From assembly GCA_016342415.1 (NCBI GenBank), contig JAEIOD010000001.1, positions 310,001 to 374,000 on the forward strand: DNA of 64,000 nt. The letters run 5' to 3'. Below the pieces are notes generated by a model. The model worked only from the letters and a program-made list of their open reading frames with translations, did not search any database and had not been told where the DNA came from. Both the position numbers and the translations under genes were made by a program. The stretch comes from Clostridiales bacterium (GTDB lineage Bacteria > Bacillota > Clostridia > Peptostreptococcales > Acidaminobacteraceae). Of the stretch, positions 1 through 8,094 are shown one piece after another; positions within the stretch are counted from its first letter, which is position 1; each line of letters starts with the position of its first letter.

Positions 1-635
1 AAAACAGGTATCTCATCATCATGAACTGCAATTGCATCACCATAATCAGGTTGATTAATATCCGCTATCCCAATCGCTTCAGGATTACCGATATGAATTG
101 GAATACCATGAGTTCGTCTGTAATTTGAAGTAACTTCAACAGCTTTATTTATATCTTTTTTCTTAATTGGTCTCATACTAACAACCAATCGTCCTGAAAA
201 TGAAGCAGTCGAATTACAATCAATATCAGTATTGTACATGGCTACATTTCTATTTTCTTCAATATGTCTCAAGCGTAAGCCCGAGTTTATTAAACCTGTT
301 TCAAAAGTAAAACTACACCCTATTGCAAAAGCGATGTACCCTATTAAAGATTCATCCGTTAGATCAAACAGTTCTTCTACAAAACAGCCTTCTACAAATT
401 TATGATACCGAGGTACATCTCTTTTGACATCAACAGGACCAATTTCTTTAAAAGTAAGCGCTTCATCACTTCTTTCGATAATAGGGCATGCTTTAGGATT
501 GAGTTTACCAAATTGCTCAAACTCATCAGCATACTTATTTTCAATTAATACAATATTTACTTGCAAGAAGTCAGTTAACACACCAGATGTGGGTTTTACA
601 TAGTTATTGTTTCTTATCTCTTCTCTAATATTCAT
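1..635 (-). CDS. DUF1445/YcsI-family protein (D-glutamate cyclase-like), 3' end cut by window edge
   Basis: The reading frame is open from an ATG at 635 down to base 1 (211 codons) with no stop, so the C-terminus lies outside the window. Upstream GAGGTG sits 5 bases before the ATG. The translation carries the family signature of DUF1445: an N-terminal stretch ending in KPTSG, then a VVSMRPI segment, VTSNYRRTHGIPIHIGNP, and IGIADINQPDYGD. Members of this family are called putative hydro-lyases or D-glutamate cyclase-like proteins; the reaction in this organism is inferred only from family membership. The Arg-Pro and His-Gly core residues are intact, so it looks functional as far as it can be read. 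It is transcribed away from the rest of the window and shows no operon partner here. Confidence 0.82.
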   Translation of the reverse strand, partial: MNIREEIRNNNYVKPTSGVLTDFLQVNIVLIENKYADEFEQFGKLNPKACPIIERSDEALTFKEIGPVDVKRDVPRYHKFVEGCFVEELFDLTDESLIGYIAFAIGCSFTFETGLINSGLRLRHIEENRNVAMYNTDIDCNSTASFSGRLVVSMRPIKKKDINKAVEVTSNYRRTHGIPIHIGNPEAIGIADINQPDYGDAIAVHDDEIPV

Positions 636-1067
636 ATGTTCACCTCAAAATTAGTATAATCGAGAATTTAGTTATATGTACTTTTTTCTCATATTTCTTT
701 TATTGATTAGAATTAATAAACGATATATTTTCATTAAATATACAGACTCATAGAAATGAGTTAAAGGTGTGTATTGTCGTTTAATTTTTTAGCGCCTAAT
801 CAAATAGACCACTAGTATACACAATAAATGACTTGGAAAGATTATTCCGACTATCAAAATAAAAAATTGACTTCTACAACATGCAGAAATCAACTTCCAG
901 ATTCAATATCATTATTTAATTTAAATAGTTTGAGACAAACACTCCTTTTTTAGAGTTCAACAGCTTACAAGCTTCCAGATCATTGATTTAATAATTGTTA
1001 ACAGAACTCTCATAACAATTTATCTAATCGCATAATATAAAGGTGGTGATATCATTATTGATTCTTT
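636..1067. other. Intergenic stretch, no gene
   Basis: About 430 bases between the DUF1445 gene and the end of the zinc-ribbon gene. Apart from one minus-strand terminator-like hairpin at 858-893 and AT-rich sequence that should hold the promoter of the DUF1445 gene, I see nothing coding. Confidence 0.6.
858..893 (-). terminator. Intrinsic terminator, probably of the zinc-ribbon gene
   Basis: On the minus strand TTGATTTCT and AGAAGTCAA form a 9-bp stem (one G-U pair) with a 9-base loop, followed directly by TTTTTT. It lies about 175 bases past the stop of the zinc-ribbon gene. Confidence 0.6.
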
Positions 1068-1610
1068 TTATGAGGCTTTCCTTTCTTTACTTATATCGTC
1101 CATTAACTTAACAACGCCTCCAAATCCAAGCAAAATCATTCCAGATATAAGCCCTACCAGGAAACACGTTGAAGCAATCAACCAGTTAAATGAATCTGAT
1201 GTACCCATCTCTATTTCTAAGCCCAGGTAAATACCCGCTACAAAATAAAATACAAAACTAAAATAGCCTAGTATTTTTAGAACCCTATAAATGCTTTTAT
1301 AGTTTTTCATCTTAGGAGGTTTCCTTAATTGTTTGCTCTTCTTAACAAGCTCTTTATATTCTTCTTTACTAATGGCATCACGATCTACTAATACACCATA
1401 TCTTCTAAGTAATTCTTTTTTTCTTTCTCTTTTATCTTTTCTAATTTTAGTATTTGTATTGTCATCTGAAGTTAGTACATAGATTTTTGTTGTTGCATCC
1501 TCTTCGGATTCATTATTTTCATCAAAAGTATCTGGTTTTGAACTGCCACAATCTGTGCAATTTAACACATCATCTTCCATTTCATGATTACAATTTATAC
1601 AATTCCACAT
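1068..1610 (-). CDS. Zinc-ribbon membrane protein of unknown function
   Basis: The start is placed at 1610, where AAAGGAG precedes ATG by 5 bases; a longer in-frame start at 1634 has no such site. The first 25 residues form a zinc ribbon (CINC then CTDC), so a metal-binding finger is on the cytoplasmic side. An acidic linker, a lysine/arginine-rich stretch and a helix follow. The last 80 residues hold two hydrophobic segments (around GYFSFVFYFVAGIYLGL and a segment rich in Gly/Leu/Ile), so the protein is anchored by a membrane hairpin. Zinc-ribbon plus C-terminal membrane segments is common among uncharacterised Firmicute membrane proteins. Function unknown. It stands alone, with terminators on both sides. 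Confidence 0.8.
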   Translation of the reverse strand: MWNCINCNHEMEDDVLNCTDCGSSKPDTFDENNESEEDATTKIYVLTSDDNTNTKIRKDKRERKKELLRRYGVLVDRDAISKEEYKELVKKSKQLRKPPKMKNYKSIYRVLKILGYFSFVFYFVAGIYLGLEIEMGTSDSFNWLIASTCFLVGLISGMILLGFGGVVKLMDDISKERKAS

Positions 1611-1737
1611 AGCGACTCCTTTACTGTGTATCAATATATTTTATTTCGTATATTTTATCGATACCCTAAATATAAGAAAAAAAACTGAATAGCGTTTAAT
1701 CTTTGATTATTGTTTTAATCATTTAATTATTTTTATA

Positions 1738-1775
1738 TAAAAGAACTCTCCAAATGGCTAATCCATATGGAGAGT
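1738..1775 (-). terminator. Terminator of the sigma-factor operon
   Basis: Arms at 1745-1757 and 1763-1775 pair over 13 positions with one mismatch and a 5-base loop. On the minus strand the stem is followed by TCTTTTATAT. It lies 12 bases past the stop of the last gene of the 1787-4966 operon. Confidence 0.8.
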
Positions 1776-1786
1776 CTTAAATAGAT

Positions 1787-2323
1787 TTACTGAATTTCCT
1801 CGTATACTTCATCGAGCATCTTGGTGGACGAATCAACTAGAAACTGATAACTTGTACTTCTATCTAGTTTAACTATCTTAATAAAATACTCTTCTTCAAT
1901 ATCCAAAATCCTTGAATGCAAAGTATTTACGGTTCCGAGTGAACCATGGAAATACACTTCCATATGACTGCCCGAACCCTTAACGCCTGTAATTATCATA
2001 TAGTTTTCAAAACCGTACTTCTGAATTGTTCCGTAATACAGTTGAATCTCTAGGTCCAATCCACTCACATACTCAACTGCATTCGGATGAACTTTTAATA
2101 TTTTTTGGTTAAGTTCATCTTTGACATTTTTATAGAGTACAACCAAATAATCCTCAAATGCCTTGTAATTTAGAATTGTAATCTCATTTCCTAGTGCTTT
2201 TAAAATCAATGCTTCATAATCTGAATCAGAAGTTTTGTCTTTATTATTTTTTTGACGAACTATTAAATATGATATCAGAATTAACAAAATCAAACTTCCT
2301 ATAAGAATTATAAACCGACTCAA
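1787..2323 (-). CDS. Single-pass membrane protein, last gene of the sigma-factor operon
   Basis: 178 residues, starting with TTG 8 bases after the stop of the 31-residue ORF upstream. The N-terminus is one hydrophobic helix (residues about 4-23) followed by a basic RQKNNKDK stop-transfer stretch, so the remaining 150 residues should face the outside or form a tethered domain. The rest alternates charged helices and beta-like segments; I recognise no catalytic motif. It belongs to the run sigma factor, anti-sigma factor, two secreted proteins and a micro-membrane peptide, and is followed by a strong terminator. It may be a lipid- or wall-interacting partner of the secreted proteins; that is a guess from context. 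Confidence 0.72.
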   Translation of the reverse strand: MSRFIILIGSLILLILISYLIVRQKNNKDKTSDSDYEALILKALGNEITILNYKAFEDYLVVLYKNVKDELNQKILKVHPNAVEYVSGLDLEIQLYYGTIQKYGFENYMIITGVKGSGSHMEVYFHGSLGTVNTLHSRILDIEEEYFIKIVKLDRSTSYQFLVDSSTKMLDEVYEEIQ

Positions 2324-2331
2324 TTAATTTC

Positions 2332-2427
2332 TCACTTTCTAAGCTTTTGAATACCAAAAGCAATAAGGATTATCACTAAAACAAGTAATGTTATTATGAG
2401 GATTGTGTTTAATGGCATACTATCCAT
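2332..2427 (-). CDS. 31-residue single-helix membrane peptide, translationally coupled
   Basis: The ATG of this ORF overlaps the TGA stop of the preceding secreted-protein gene (TGATG arrangement). The peptide is nearly all hydrophobic between residues 8 and 25 (ILIITLLVLVIILIAFG) and ends in a basic QKLRK tail, a typical small inner-membrane peptide with its C-terminus in the cytoplasm. The stop overlap, the lack of any gap to its neighbours and the clean helix argue for a real gene rather than a chance ORF. Small peptides of this kind often bind and modulate a larger membrane protein; the likely partners here are its operon neighbours. No homologue is recognised. Confidence 0.55.
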   Translation of the reverse strand: MDSMPLNTILIITLLVLVIILIAFGIQKLRK

Positions 2428-3128
2428 CACTGGAACTTCTTCCATGTACTACTTTTAATAGTGAACTCATCACCAGATTGTGTGGTGACGGTACCTCTTG
2501 CATACATGGTCGTATATACAGGCAAAATCGATCCATATTCAATGGTTTTATCCATCCTTGTTGTACTTAAGGAATGATCTTTTTCCATTGATACACTACC
2601 ATTGTATAAGACACCTACAAAAGGTGCTGAAGTCCCAATTAATCCATATGCTGTATGAAATATTTCCAACTTGACCTTGGAGATACTTCCTTCTGATTTA
2701 TAAAGAACTGCTGAACCACCAAATTCACTACTACCGGCAATAAAAGCAATATCTTGTTCCATGTTGCCGTAAAGGTTTACTCTAACACCATACTGCGTCT
2801 TGTAAACGTCATACCACTTACTGGAACTACCAGATCTTGTAGTGGGTGCATTGTCTCTTACAGTCTTGGCTTCTTCTAGATTCAATAATATAAACGCAGA
2901 GTCTTTTTCACTTAGGATATTACCTTCAACATACGACTCTCCAATCCTTAAAAGTTCTTTGTCTTTTTCTTCTAGAGAAAAGCTGTTGTATAGTTTAACA
3001 TATATCGGTTTAACGTTTTCAATCGCTTCTTGTACATCATTTCCATTTGATTTTGTTTCAGCAAAACATAAAACTGATGTGCTTAATAATACTGTTAAAA
3101 CCAACAGCAAACTTAAAAATCTTTTCAT
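2427..3128 (-). CDS. Secreted protein of unknown function (233 aa)
   Basis: AGGAG precedes the ATG. Residues 1-23 are a classical Sec signal peptide (basic MKRF, hydrophobic core, cleavage after CFA). The mature N-terminal third is helical and acidic. After a Thr-Arg-Ser-Gly-Ser linker the C-terminal half is beta-rich with aromatic residues (KWYDVYKTQYGVRVNLYG), suggesting a compact extracellular beta domain. There is no lipobox, no sortase motif and no catalytic signature. It is the second secreted product of the sigma-factor operon, after a 31-base gap from the first. Likely made as part of the envelope response controlled by the sigma factor; this is inferred from position. Confidence 0.75.
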   Translation of the reverse strand: MKRFLSLLLVLTVLLSTSVLCFAETKSNGNDVQEAIENVKPIYVKLYNSFSLEEKDKELLRIGESYVEGNILSEKDSAFILLNLEEAKTVRDNAPTTRSGSSSKWYDVYKTQYGVRVNLYGNMEQDIAFIAGSSEFGGSAVLYKSEGSISKVKLEIFHTAYGLIGTSAPFVGVLYNGSVSMEKDHSLSTTRMDKTIEYGSILPVYTTMYARGTVTTQSGDEFTIKSSTWKKFQ

Positions 3129-3159
3129 AATATTCTCCTATCATCTCTTAAAATATCAT

Positions 3160-3594
3160 TTAATACAACTTTGTGTTACTGGTAAAAACAGTACTCTCTA
3201 AGAATTGATTATCCTTATACACATAAGCATAAGATTTCATTCTGTATTGATGACCACTCGTGACATACCACTGCTCTCCAAGAACGCAAATTGTTCCCGG
3301 TTGCGTTGTTGACCACGTCTTAATGTTTACCCATCTTCTGTTTTCATAACTTTGAAGATATGTGACAATCTTGATTTTGTCTGTTCCTCTTGATGTAATT
3401 GAAGACGTTAATAAGGCTTTACCACCACTTGTAATCTCAAATACATTGTAAAACACACTGATATTTGAAAATCTAGTCGTTGGATTGCTGACATCTATTT
3501 TTTCTTCTTGTATGACTTTACTTTCATTTGCATAGGTCGGCACCGCTAACATTGTCAGAACTAATATAATCATCAAAACTCTTTTGATTTGCAT
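3160..3594 (-). CDS. Small secreted protein, DUF6147-like
   Basis: 144 residues, with AAAGGAGGTG upstream. Residues 1-22 form a Sec signal peptide ending PTYAN. The mature part is a short acidic linker followed by a roughly 100-residue beta-rich domain with Ser/Thr and aromatic residues and no internal cysteine pair (one Cys in the segment GTICVLGEQWYV). This layout resembles small secreted Clostridial proteins of the DUF6147 type; I make that assignment from pattern only. It directly follows the anti-sigma gene after 78 bases that hold an imperfect hairpin, so it may be transcribed both from the operon promoter and from an internal one. Confidence 0.7.
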   Translation of the reverse strand: MQIKRVLMIILVLTMLAVPTYANESKVIQEEKIDVSNPTTRFSNISVFYNVFEITSGGKALLTSSITSRGTDKIKIVTYLQSYENRRWVNIKTWSTTQPGTICVLGEQWYVTSGHQYRMKSYAYVYKDNQFLESTVFTSNTKLY

Positions 3595-3672
3595 AATAAA
3601 ACACCTCCTTTCTTTAGGCTCTATATATAAAACCTGAAAAAGGAGGATATCTTACACTTTTTTGAAAAGTTT

Positions 3673-4419
3673 TTATTTGTTTTTTATAATACTTTCAGCA
3701 ATATTCATCAGCACTGATTTATCAACACTTCCTTGAATATAATAACTTTGATGATTGTCATGCCAGCTGATGATATTTGAAGTTTCTTTGATAATCAGTA
3801 GTCCTTCTTGATCATTAACACTTATATCAACGACATCCACATTTTCTGAGTCGAGTTGGAAATTTGCAGTTATTACGCCTTGTACGAAGTATATCTCTAC
3901 CATTTGACTGTTCTTGAATATAATATATTTAGTTCCATTGGCTTCAAGTGCACTTGAAAATTGATAATCTTCAGGTAGAATTGTCGGATAATAAAAATTC
4001 TCCCAGTCTTCTGGCAACTCGTTTAAGTACTCGGTGGTCGTTTCCTCATTAAGATTAACTGCACTGTATTCTTCAGTTATATCAATCATCATATTGAAGA
4101 ACTTAACTCGATAAGCTTCCACACTCATCGTAACAGTCGCAGCGAGTATTGTCATAGCTATAAGAAAGATTGCAGCTCGTTTACCAAACAAGAGCGAACG
4201 GCTTCTGAAGTTAGCGGCCTTAACTCTTTTATTATATCTGGCTTGATGATTATCAAACCAAATAGTTAAGCTCTCGGGGACTTCTATATCACTATACTCT
4301 TCCAACACTCGATCTGTTTCTTCATTGATATTGTTCACATGTTCATAACCGATATCATAAAGGGCTGTTTTATTTAGTTTTAAAATACGATCCTGTTCTT
4401 CTTTAGTTTGACTTTTCAA
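3673..4419 (-). CDS. Membrane anti-sigma factor-like protein with DUF4367 domain
   Basis: Start TTG at 4419 with GGGGGAG five bases upstream; the gene overlaps the end of the sigma-factor gene by 17 bases, which implies translational coupling. Residues 1-80 are a charged, helical cytoplasmic segment suited to binding a sigma factor; residues about 82-103 are a single membrane helix; the outer part contains the DUF4367 region (LPEDWENFYYPTILPEDY, followed by beta strands and a closing MNIAESI helix). DUF4367 proteins encoded directly after an ECF sigma gene are usually its membrane regulator. No zinc-binding HxxxCxxC motif of the ZAS class is present, so sensing must use another mechanism. Confidence 0.83.
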   Translation of the reverse strand: MKSQTKEEQDRILKLNKTALYDIGYEHVNNINEETDRVLEEYSDIEVPESLTIWFDNHQARYNKRVKAANFRSRSLLFGKRAAIFLIAMTILAATVTMSVEAYRVKFFNMMIDITEEYSAVNLNEETTTEYLNELPEDWENFYYPTILPEDYQFSSALEANGTKYIIFKNSQMVEIYFVQGVITANFQLDSENVDVVDISVNDQEGLLIIKETSNIISWHDNHQSYYIQGSVDKSVLMNIAESIIKNK

Positions 4420-4966
4420 AAGAACTCCCCCTTTCTATAAAGATATTTTTTAATGCTTTCAATGCCCTATTGATTCTAACACTCACATTATTTTCTGTAA
4501 TATTTAATAATTCAGCAATTTCCGCTATCGAAAGATCGTGATAAAACCTAAGCATAATGACGTCTGCATACGGCTGATGTAAATCACTGAGAAAAACAGC
4601 CATCTCTTTACTGTTTTCAATATTTATGACATACTCATCCAAAGAGATTTCATCATCTATACCTAGATTATTCTTTTCATCTAACGGCATAAAGATGATA
4701 CCTTTTTTCCGATTGAATGCATCATAACTAAGGTTCCTTACTATAGTAACCAAATAAGCCCTTGTTTTCTTACACTTTATTTCAGTTATTTTATCCAAGT
4801 TACTGTGTAGTTTCAAAATCATTCTTTGAACTACATCTTCTGCTTCTTGATAATCTTTAAGAATGGAATAGGCTGTCACAAACAAATCCTTATGATAATG
4901 TATATAAATACTCTCAAGTTTAGACCGGGTCTTATCATCGTTTACTATCAATAAAAAAGCTATCAT
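4403..4966 (-). CDS. ECF-type RNA polymerase sigma factor
   Basis: 187 residues, GGAGG before the ATG. Residues about 18-90 match sigma region 2: the YSILKDYQEAEDVVQRM helix is the region 2.2-type core-binding motif, followed by the promoter-melting segment around RAYLVTIVRNLSYDAF. Residues about 125-178 are region 4, a helix-turn-helix with LSIAEIAELLNITENNVSVR reading the -35 element. It directs RNA polymerase to envelope-stress-like promoters, very likely its own operon first. The downstream gene encodes its probable anti-sigma factor and the rest of the operon encodes exported proteins. I could not find a convincing ECF promoter in the 218 bases upstream, so autoregulation is inferred. 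Confidence 0.92.
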   Translation of the reverse strand: MIAFLLIVNDDKTRSKLESIYIHYHKDLFVTAYSILKDYQEAEDVVQRMILKLHSNLDKITEIKCKKTRAYLVTIVRNLSYDAFNRKKGIIFMPLDEKNNLGIDDEISLDEYVINIENSKEMAVFLSDLHQPYADVIMLRFYHDLSIAEIAELLNITENNVSVRINRALKALKNIFIERGSSFEKSN

Positions 4967-5184
4967 ACAACCTCCAACATAATTATCTCAATTACACCAA
5001 TTCTATATTGCATTATTCCTCGTCCTTATTGTCAAAAAAGAGAATTCAAGTCATTTTTGAATTTAATTGTTACTACAGATTTCCATTAAAAATATTTTGT
5101 TTGACAACCTCTCTTCTTCTGATTAAACTTAGAGCAAAACTTATAATAATCTATCAATAGCTTGATGCTAGAAAAGGTGAAATC

Positions 5185-5853
5185 ATGAAAACATATACAT
5201 CATTAGAAAGTATTTCAGATGGTAAAATATACGATATAAACGATTTGGTCAACGTGGATACCGAGAACTGCAACAGATGTAGCGCTTGTTGCCATAACAT
5301 TGGCGAAATGGTTGAATTAACACCATTTGATATACATGAAATGGTTAAGTCATTAAACACAAATTTTGATCAACTTTTTGATGATAAAATTGAACTCGTG
5401 ACAAATAACAAACTTGCCTTACCCTATTTGAAAATGCATGGCACATCTGAAAAGTGCAGTTTCCTTAATCATAATAATCGTTGTATCATACATTCGGCAC
5501 GACCAAATATTTGCAGATTATTCCCTCTTGGTAGATTATATGAAGATGATGGTTTCAGATATGTCTTAATAGTAGATGCCTGTTTTAAAGAAGATTTAAA
5601 ACCGATCACAGTTAAAGAGTGGATTAATATAGATAATTACTCTGAAAACAAAATCTTTATTTTTGAATGGTATAAACTACTCAAAGCACTTACTTTTCGT
5701 CTCAAGTTTGTATACGACGAAAAAGAACTTCAAGCAATCAACGAATATTTAATCAATACTTTTTATCGAATGCCACTAAAAAAGGACCAAGATTTTTACA
5801 CCGCTTTTAAAGAACGTTTACCGGAAGCCAAAAACAGACTTAACATTCTATAG
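5185..5853 (+). CDS. YkgJ-family cysteine-cluster protein
   Basis: AAGGTGA lies 5 bases before the ATG. Residues near 30-36 read CNRCSACC, the CxxCxxCC signature of YkgJ (formerly UPF0153) proteins, followed by NIGE and DIHEM; a second set of cysteines lies in EKCSFLNHNNRCIIHSARPN, then ICRLFPLG and DACF. These eight or so cysteines are thought to bind zinc or an iron-sulfur cluster. The first half is the conserved metal domain; the second is helical and lineage-specific. The biochemical role is not established in this family. Single gene, convergent with nothing, ended by a strong terminator two bases past the stop. Confidence 0.88.
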   Translation: MKTYTSLESISDGKIYDINDLVNVDTENCNRCSACCHNIGEMVELTPFDIHEMVKSLNTNFDQLFDDKIELVTNNKLALPYLKMHGTSEKCSFLNHNNRCIIHSARPNICRLFPLGRLYEDDGFRYVLIVDACFKEDLKPITVKEWINIDNYSENKIFIFEWYKLLKALTFRLKFVYDEKELQAINEYLINTFYRMPLKKDQDFYTAFKERLPEAKNRLNIL

Positions 5854-5854
5854 C

Positions 5855-5887
5855 AATAAAGCTGATTTATCAGCTTTATTATTTTTT
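5855..5887 (+). terminator. Terminator of the YkgJ-family gene
   Basis: AATAAAGCTGA and TCAGCTTTATT form a perfect 11-bp stem with a TTTA loop, followed by ATTTTTT. It begins two bases after the stop codon. Confidence 0.92.
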
Positions 5888-6003
5888 AAAATAGATTAAG
5901 TCAAAGGATACATGTCTCCTTCAAATCATACCTATAACCATCAAAATGTTAATACCTTACAACAGCAAACCAATAAAAGTTTATACATTTATTCAAAACA
6001 AAT

Positions 6004-6032
6004 AAAAAAAGCAACAATATCAAATTATCGCT
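6004..6032 (-). terminator. Terminator downstream of the 121-aa ORF
   Basis: On the minus strand AGCGATAAT and ATTGTTGCT pair over nine positions (two G-U pairs) around a TTGAT loop, followed by seven T residues. It probably ends the peptide/121-aa transcript that runs from about 6780. Confidence 0.7.
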
Positions 6033-6162
6033 TCCTACATTGCAACATCAAGTATTTATTGGTGATCATCAAATAGTTCAATTTTTAGCCCTTAGATTCG
6101 AACTTAAATAAGCGATTATAAATTGACTAAACTCTTATAGAAATGATGTTTCTCGAAAATTT

Positions 6163-6528
6163 TTAATTGAATTTAATGAGTCTTTTGCTATCGATGTGAA
6201 TACACAACACCGTGTTTTTATTATATGAAGCGATGTTTGAATTAACTGCTTTACCTGACATTTCCACACCATATAATAAATCCATATAATATAACTTTTC
6301 ATCAACCATATTGATGACAAATACCGCATCATCGTCTTTTAACATAGCCAAAGGTATATACGGTTTTGTATGCATATCTCTGATGAGATGTGTTAACTCA
6401 GCTATCAAGTCATTTGAAAATTTACCGTTGTTCTCTATGTTTAACCCAAATAGTGATACTAAATTTTCTAACTTCGGCTTCATATGTCGCATGATTTGAG
6501 TGTTTATATTGTCATGTATATCAAGCAT
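6163..6528 (-). CDS. Unknown protein, second gene after the exported peptide
   Basis: 121 residues; AGAAGGGAG stands before the ATG. No signal peptide or membrane helix. The N-terminal 55 residues are amphipathic helices (IMRHMKPKLENLVSLFGL); the C-terminal half looks alpha/beta (AVFVINMVDEKLYYMDLLYG, then TVLCIHIDSKRL). I recognise no family. It begins 24 bases after the stop of the small exported-peptide gene and reads in the same direction, so the two are almost certainly one transcript. Because the pair is divergent from an RRNPP-like regulator, this protein may be the regulated output, an immunity factor or a processing partner of the peptide; all three are inferences from position. Confidence 0.62.
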   Translation of the reverse strand: MLDIHDNINTQIMRHMKPKLENLVSLFGLNIENNGKFSNDLIAELTHLIRDMHTKPYIPLAMLKDDDAVFVINMVDEKLYYMDLLYGVEMSGKAVNSNIASYNKNTVLCIHIDSKRLIKFN

Positions 6529-6552
6529 CTTTGTCTCCCTTCTAGCGTTTTA

Positions 6553-6750
6553 TTAAAATGTATGTAACATTGAATCAAATTCCTCTGCATGCCAGCCGTC
6601 ATCTTCACCATTACCATCATGAGCTAATACAACTTCATCATTTCCAAAGAATGCTTCAAATACATCAACGTCACTTACCGCCATGTTACCCGCCATCGCT
6701 ACTGACATCATTAGTAAAGCGTATACCTTTATTTTCATAGTTACTTTCAT
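6553..6750 (-). CDS. Small exported peptide, candidate signalling pro-peptide
   Basis: 65 residues with an excellent GAGGAGG site 8 bases before the ATG. Residues 1-25 have a basic start (MKVTMKIK) and a hydrophobic core (VYALLMMSVAMAG) like a Sec signal. The mature part is strongly acidic and ends in DGNGEDDGWHAEEFDSMLHTF-type sequence with a single Trp. There is no lipobox and no cysteine, so it is neither a lipoprotein nor a lanthipeptide type. It is divergent from the HTH+TPR regulator 107 bases away, the arrangement seen in RRNPP receptor/pheromone pairs such as PlcR-PapR or Rgg-SHP. A role as peptide pheromone precursor is inferred, not shown. Confidence 0.6.
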   Translation of the reverse strand: MKVTMKIKVYALLMMSVAMAGNMAVSDVDVFEAFFGNDEVVLAHDGNGEDDGWHAEEFDSMLHTF

Positions 6751-6857
6751 AATTAATTCCTCCTCTATTGGTGTTTCGTCTCCTATACTTTACAGTTTAA
6801 TGCTATAATACTCTTAATACAATTGACAAATACGTCCGATTTGATAAGCGAGGAAAA

Positions 6858-7781
6858 ATGGGAATATATATAGGTACTGCAATCAGTAAAATAAGAAAAA
6901 ACAAAGGCATGACACAAGACCAGCTAGCAGATGGTATCTGTGCTGTTCGCCAACTCTTTAGAATAGAACACAATCAAAACAGCCCAAGTGCATTTATTCT
7001 TTCCGAACTCTCTTATAGACTCGGAAATGAATTGTTCGATTATATCCCCTACTCGACTGTGGAAGAAGTTTATGAACTCAAACAAACCATTGATGAGTTG
7101 ATGCGACTTTTTAATCACCATGACCATCAAGCGGTTTATAAAATGATCAAAACCAATCCAATACTTATTAATACAAAATGTAGTCATGCCAGAATGGAAT
7201 TGATGTGGTTAAGAGGAAGTTTAAGTCATTACATAGAGGTGGATGTAGAAGTAAGCGAAGCTTACCATCTCGATACACTACGTATTAAATATGATATAGA
7301 TAATGCGTTTGATGTATTTCAATACAATCTTAAGCCATTAGATTTTAGAATTCTGAACTCTTTAGTTGTTTTTTATCTTTCTAAAAAGAACGATTATAAC
7401 TTATCTGAGCAGCTGTTATTGGAATGTATTAGTAGTTTTGAGAAGAACCACAACAAAATTACCGATAGCTCATATCCACGATTTATATATAATTTATCTA
7501 GATTATATCTTATTCTAGGTAAACTAGAAGACAGTCTTTTTTACAGTAAAAAAGGCATTGATCATTTGCTTGGTAATGGTACAATAGCTTTCCTGCCAGA
7601 CTTATACAACTTACGTGGGAGAGCATTATACAAACAAGGTTATGAAGAAGAAGGACGAGAATGTCTAATGAATTATGTCAATATGCGAAAACTATATAAA
7701 CCTAATTTTAAATATAATAGTGTTATTAGAAAACTAAACACGAATTACGAACTGGGATTAGATTTACCGGCAATAGATTGA
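6858..7781 (+). CDS. HTH + TPR transcriptional regulator, RRNPP-like
   Basis: 307 residues with GAGGAAAA upstream. Residues 5-60 are an XRE-type helix-turn-helix (IGTAISKIRKNKGMTQDQLA, then the recognition helix around VRQLFRIEHNQ). Residues about 70-290 are helical repeats of TPR type (YPRFIYNLSRLYLILGKLED, then LYNLRGRALYKQGYEEEGRE). This two-part build defines the Rgg/Rap/NprR/PlcR (RRNPP) group, whose TPR domain binds a re-imported peptide and switches DNA binding. The gene starts 107 bases from the divergent exported-peptide gene, so both promoters share one small control region; TATAAT at 6804-6809 is a candidate -10. The cognate peptide is inferred to be the neighbour. Confidence 0.8.
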   Translation: MGIYIGTAISKIRKNKGMTQDQLADGICAVRQLFRIEHNQNSPSAFILSELSYRLGNELFDYIPYSTVEEVYELKQTIDELMRLFNHHDHQAVYKMIKTNPILINTKCSHARMELMWLRGSLSHYIEVDVEVSEAYHLDTLRIKYDIDNAFDVFQYNLKPLDFRILNSLVVFYLSKKNDYNLSEQLLLECISSFEKNHNKITDSSYPRFIYNLSRLYLILGKLEDSLFYSKKGIDHLLGNGTIAFLPDLYNLRGRALYKQGYEEEGRECLMNYVNMRKLYKPNFKYNSVIRKLNTNYELGLDLPAID

Positions 7782-7913
7782 TAACATGAATAAAATATTT
7801 TAAAGACAGATAAAATATAGGAAAAGACATGTTACGGTGGGATATCCATGAGACTAATTACACAAGTGAAACATTTAATTTAAGTCATTAGATTCAAAAT
7901 CAGATACCAAACA

Positions 7914-7950
7914 AAAAAGCCCTACCATCAACATTTTGGCAGGGCTTTTT
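7914..7950. terminator. Bidirectional terminator between convergent genes
   Basis: AAAAAGCCCTACC pairs with GGCAGGGCTTTTT around an ATCAACATTTT loop, one mismatch, with A and T tracts on both sides. It can serve the HTH+TPR gene on the plus strand and the CPBP-protease operon on the minus strand. Confidence 0.85.
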
Positions 7951-8094
7951 AATTTATCAAATATCTCTTTCAGCTTATTTCCAACCTTACAAATTTCATT
8001 TGAAGGAATCCACACCACACTCCACCTGTTTAGTCCTCTGTATAAAAACCTGTTTTTCTACCTAGTTTATGTAAATACAAGAGATTTGCAAATA

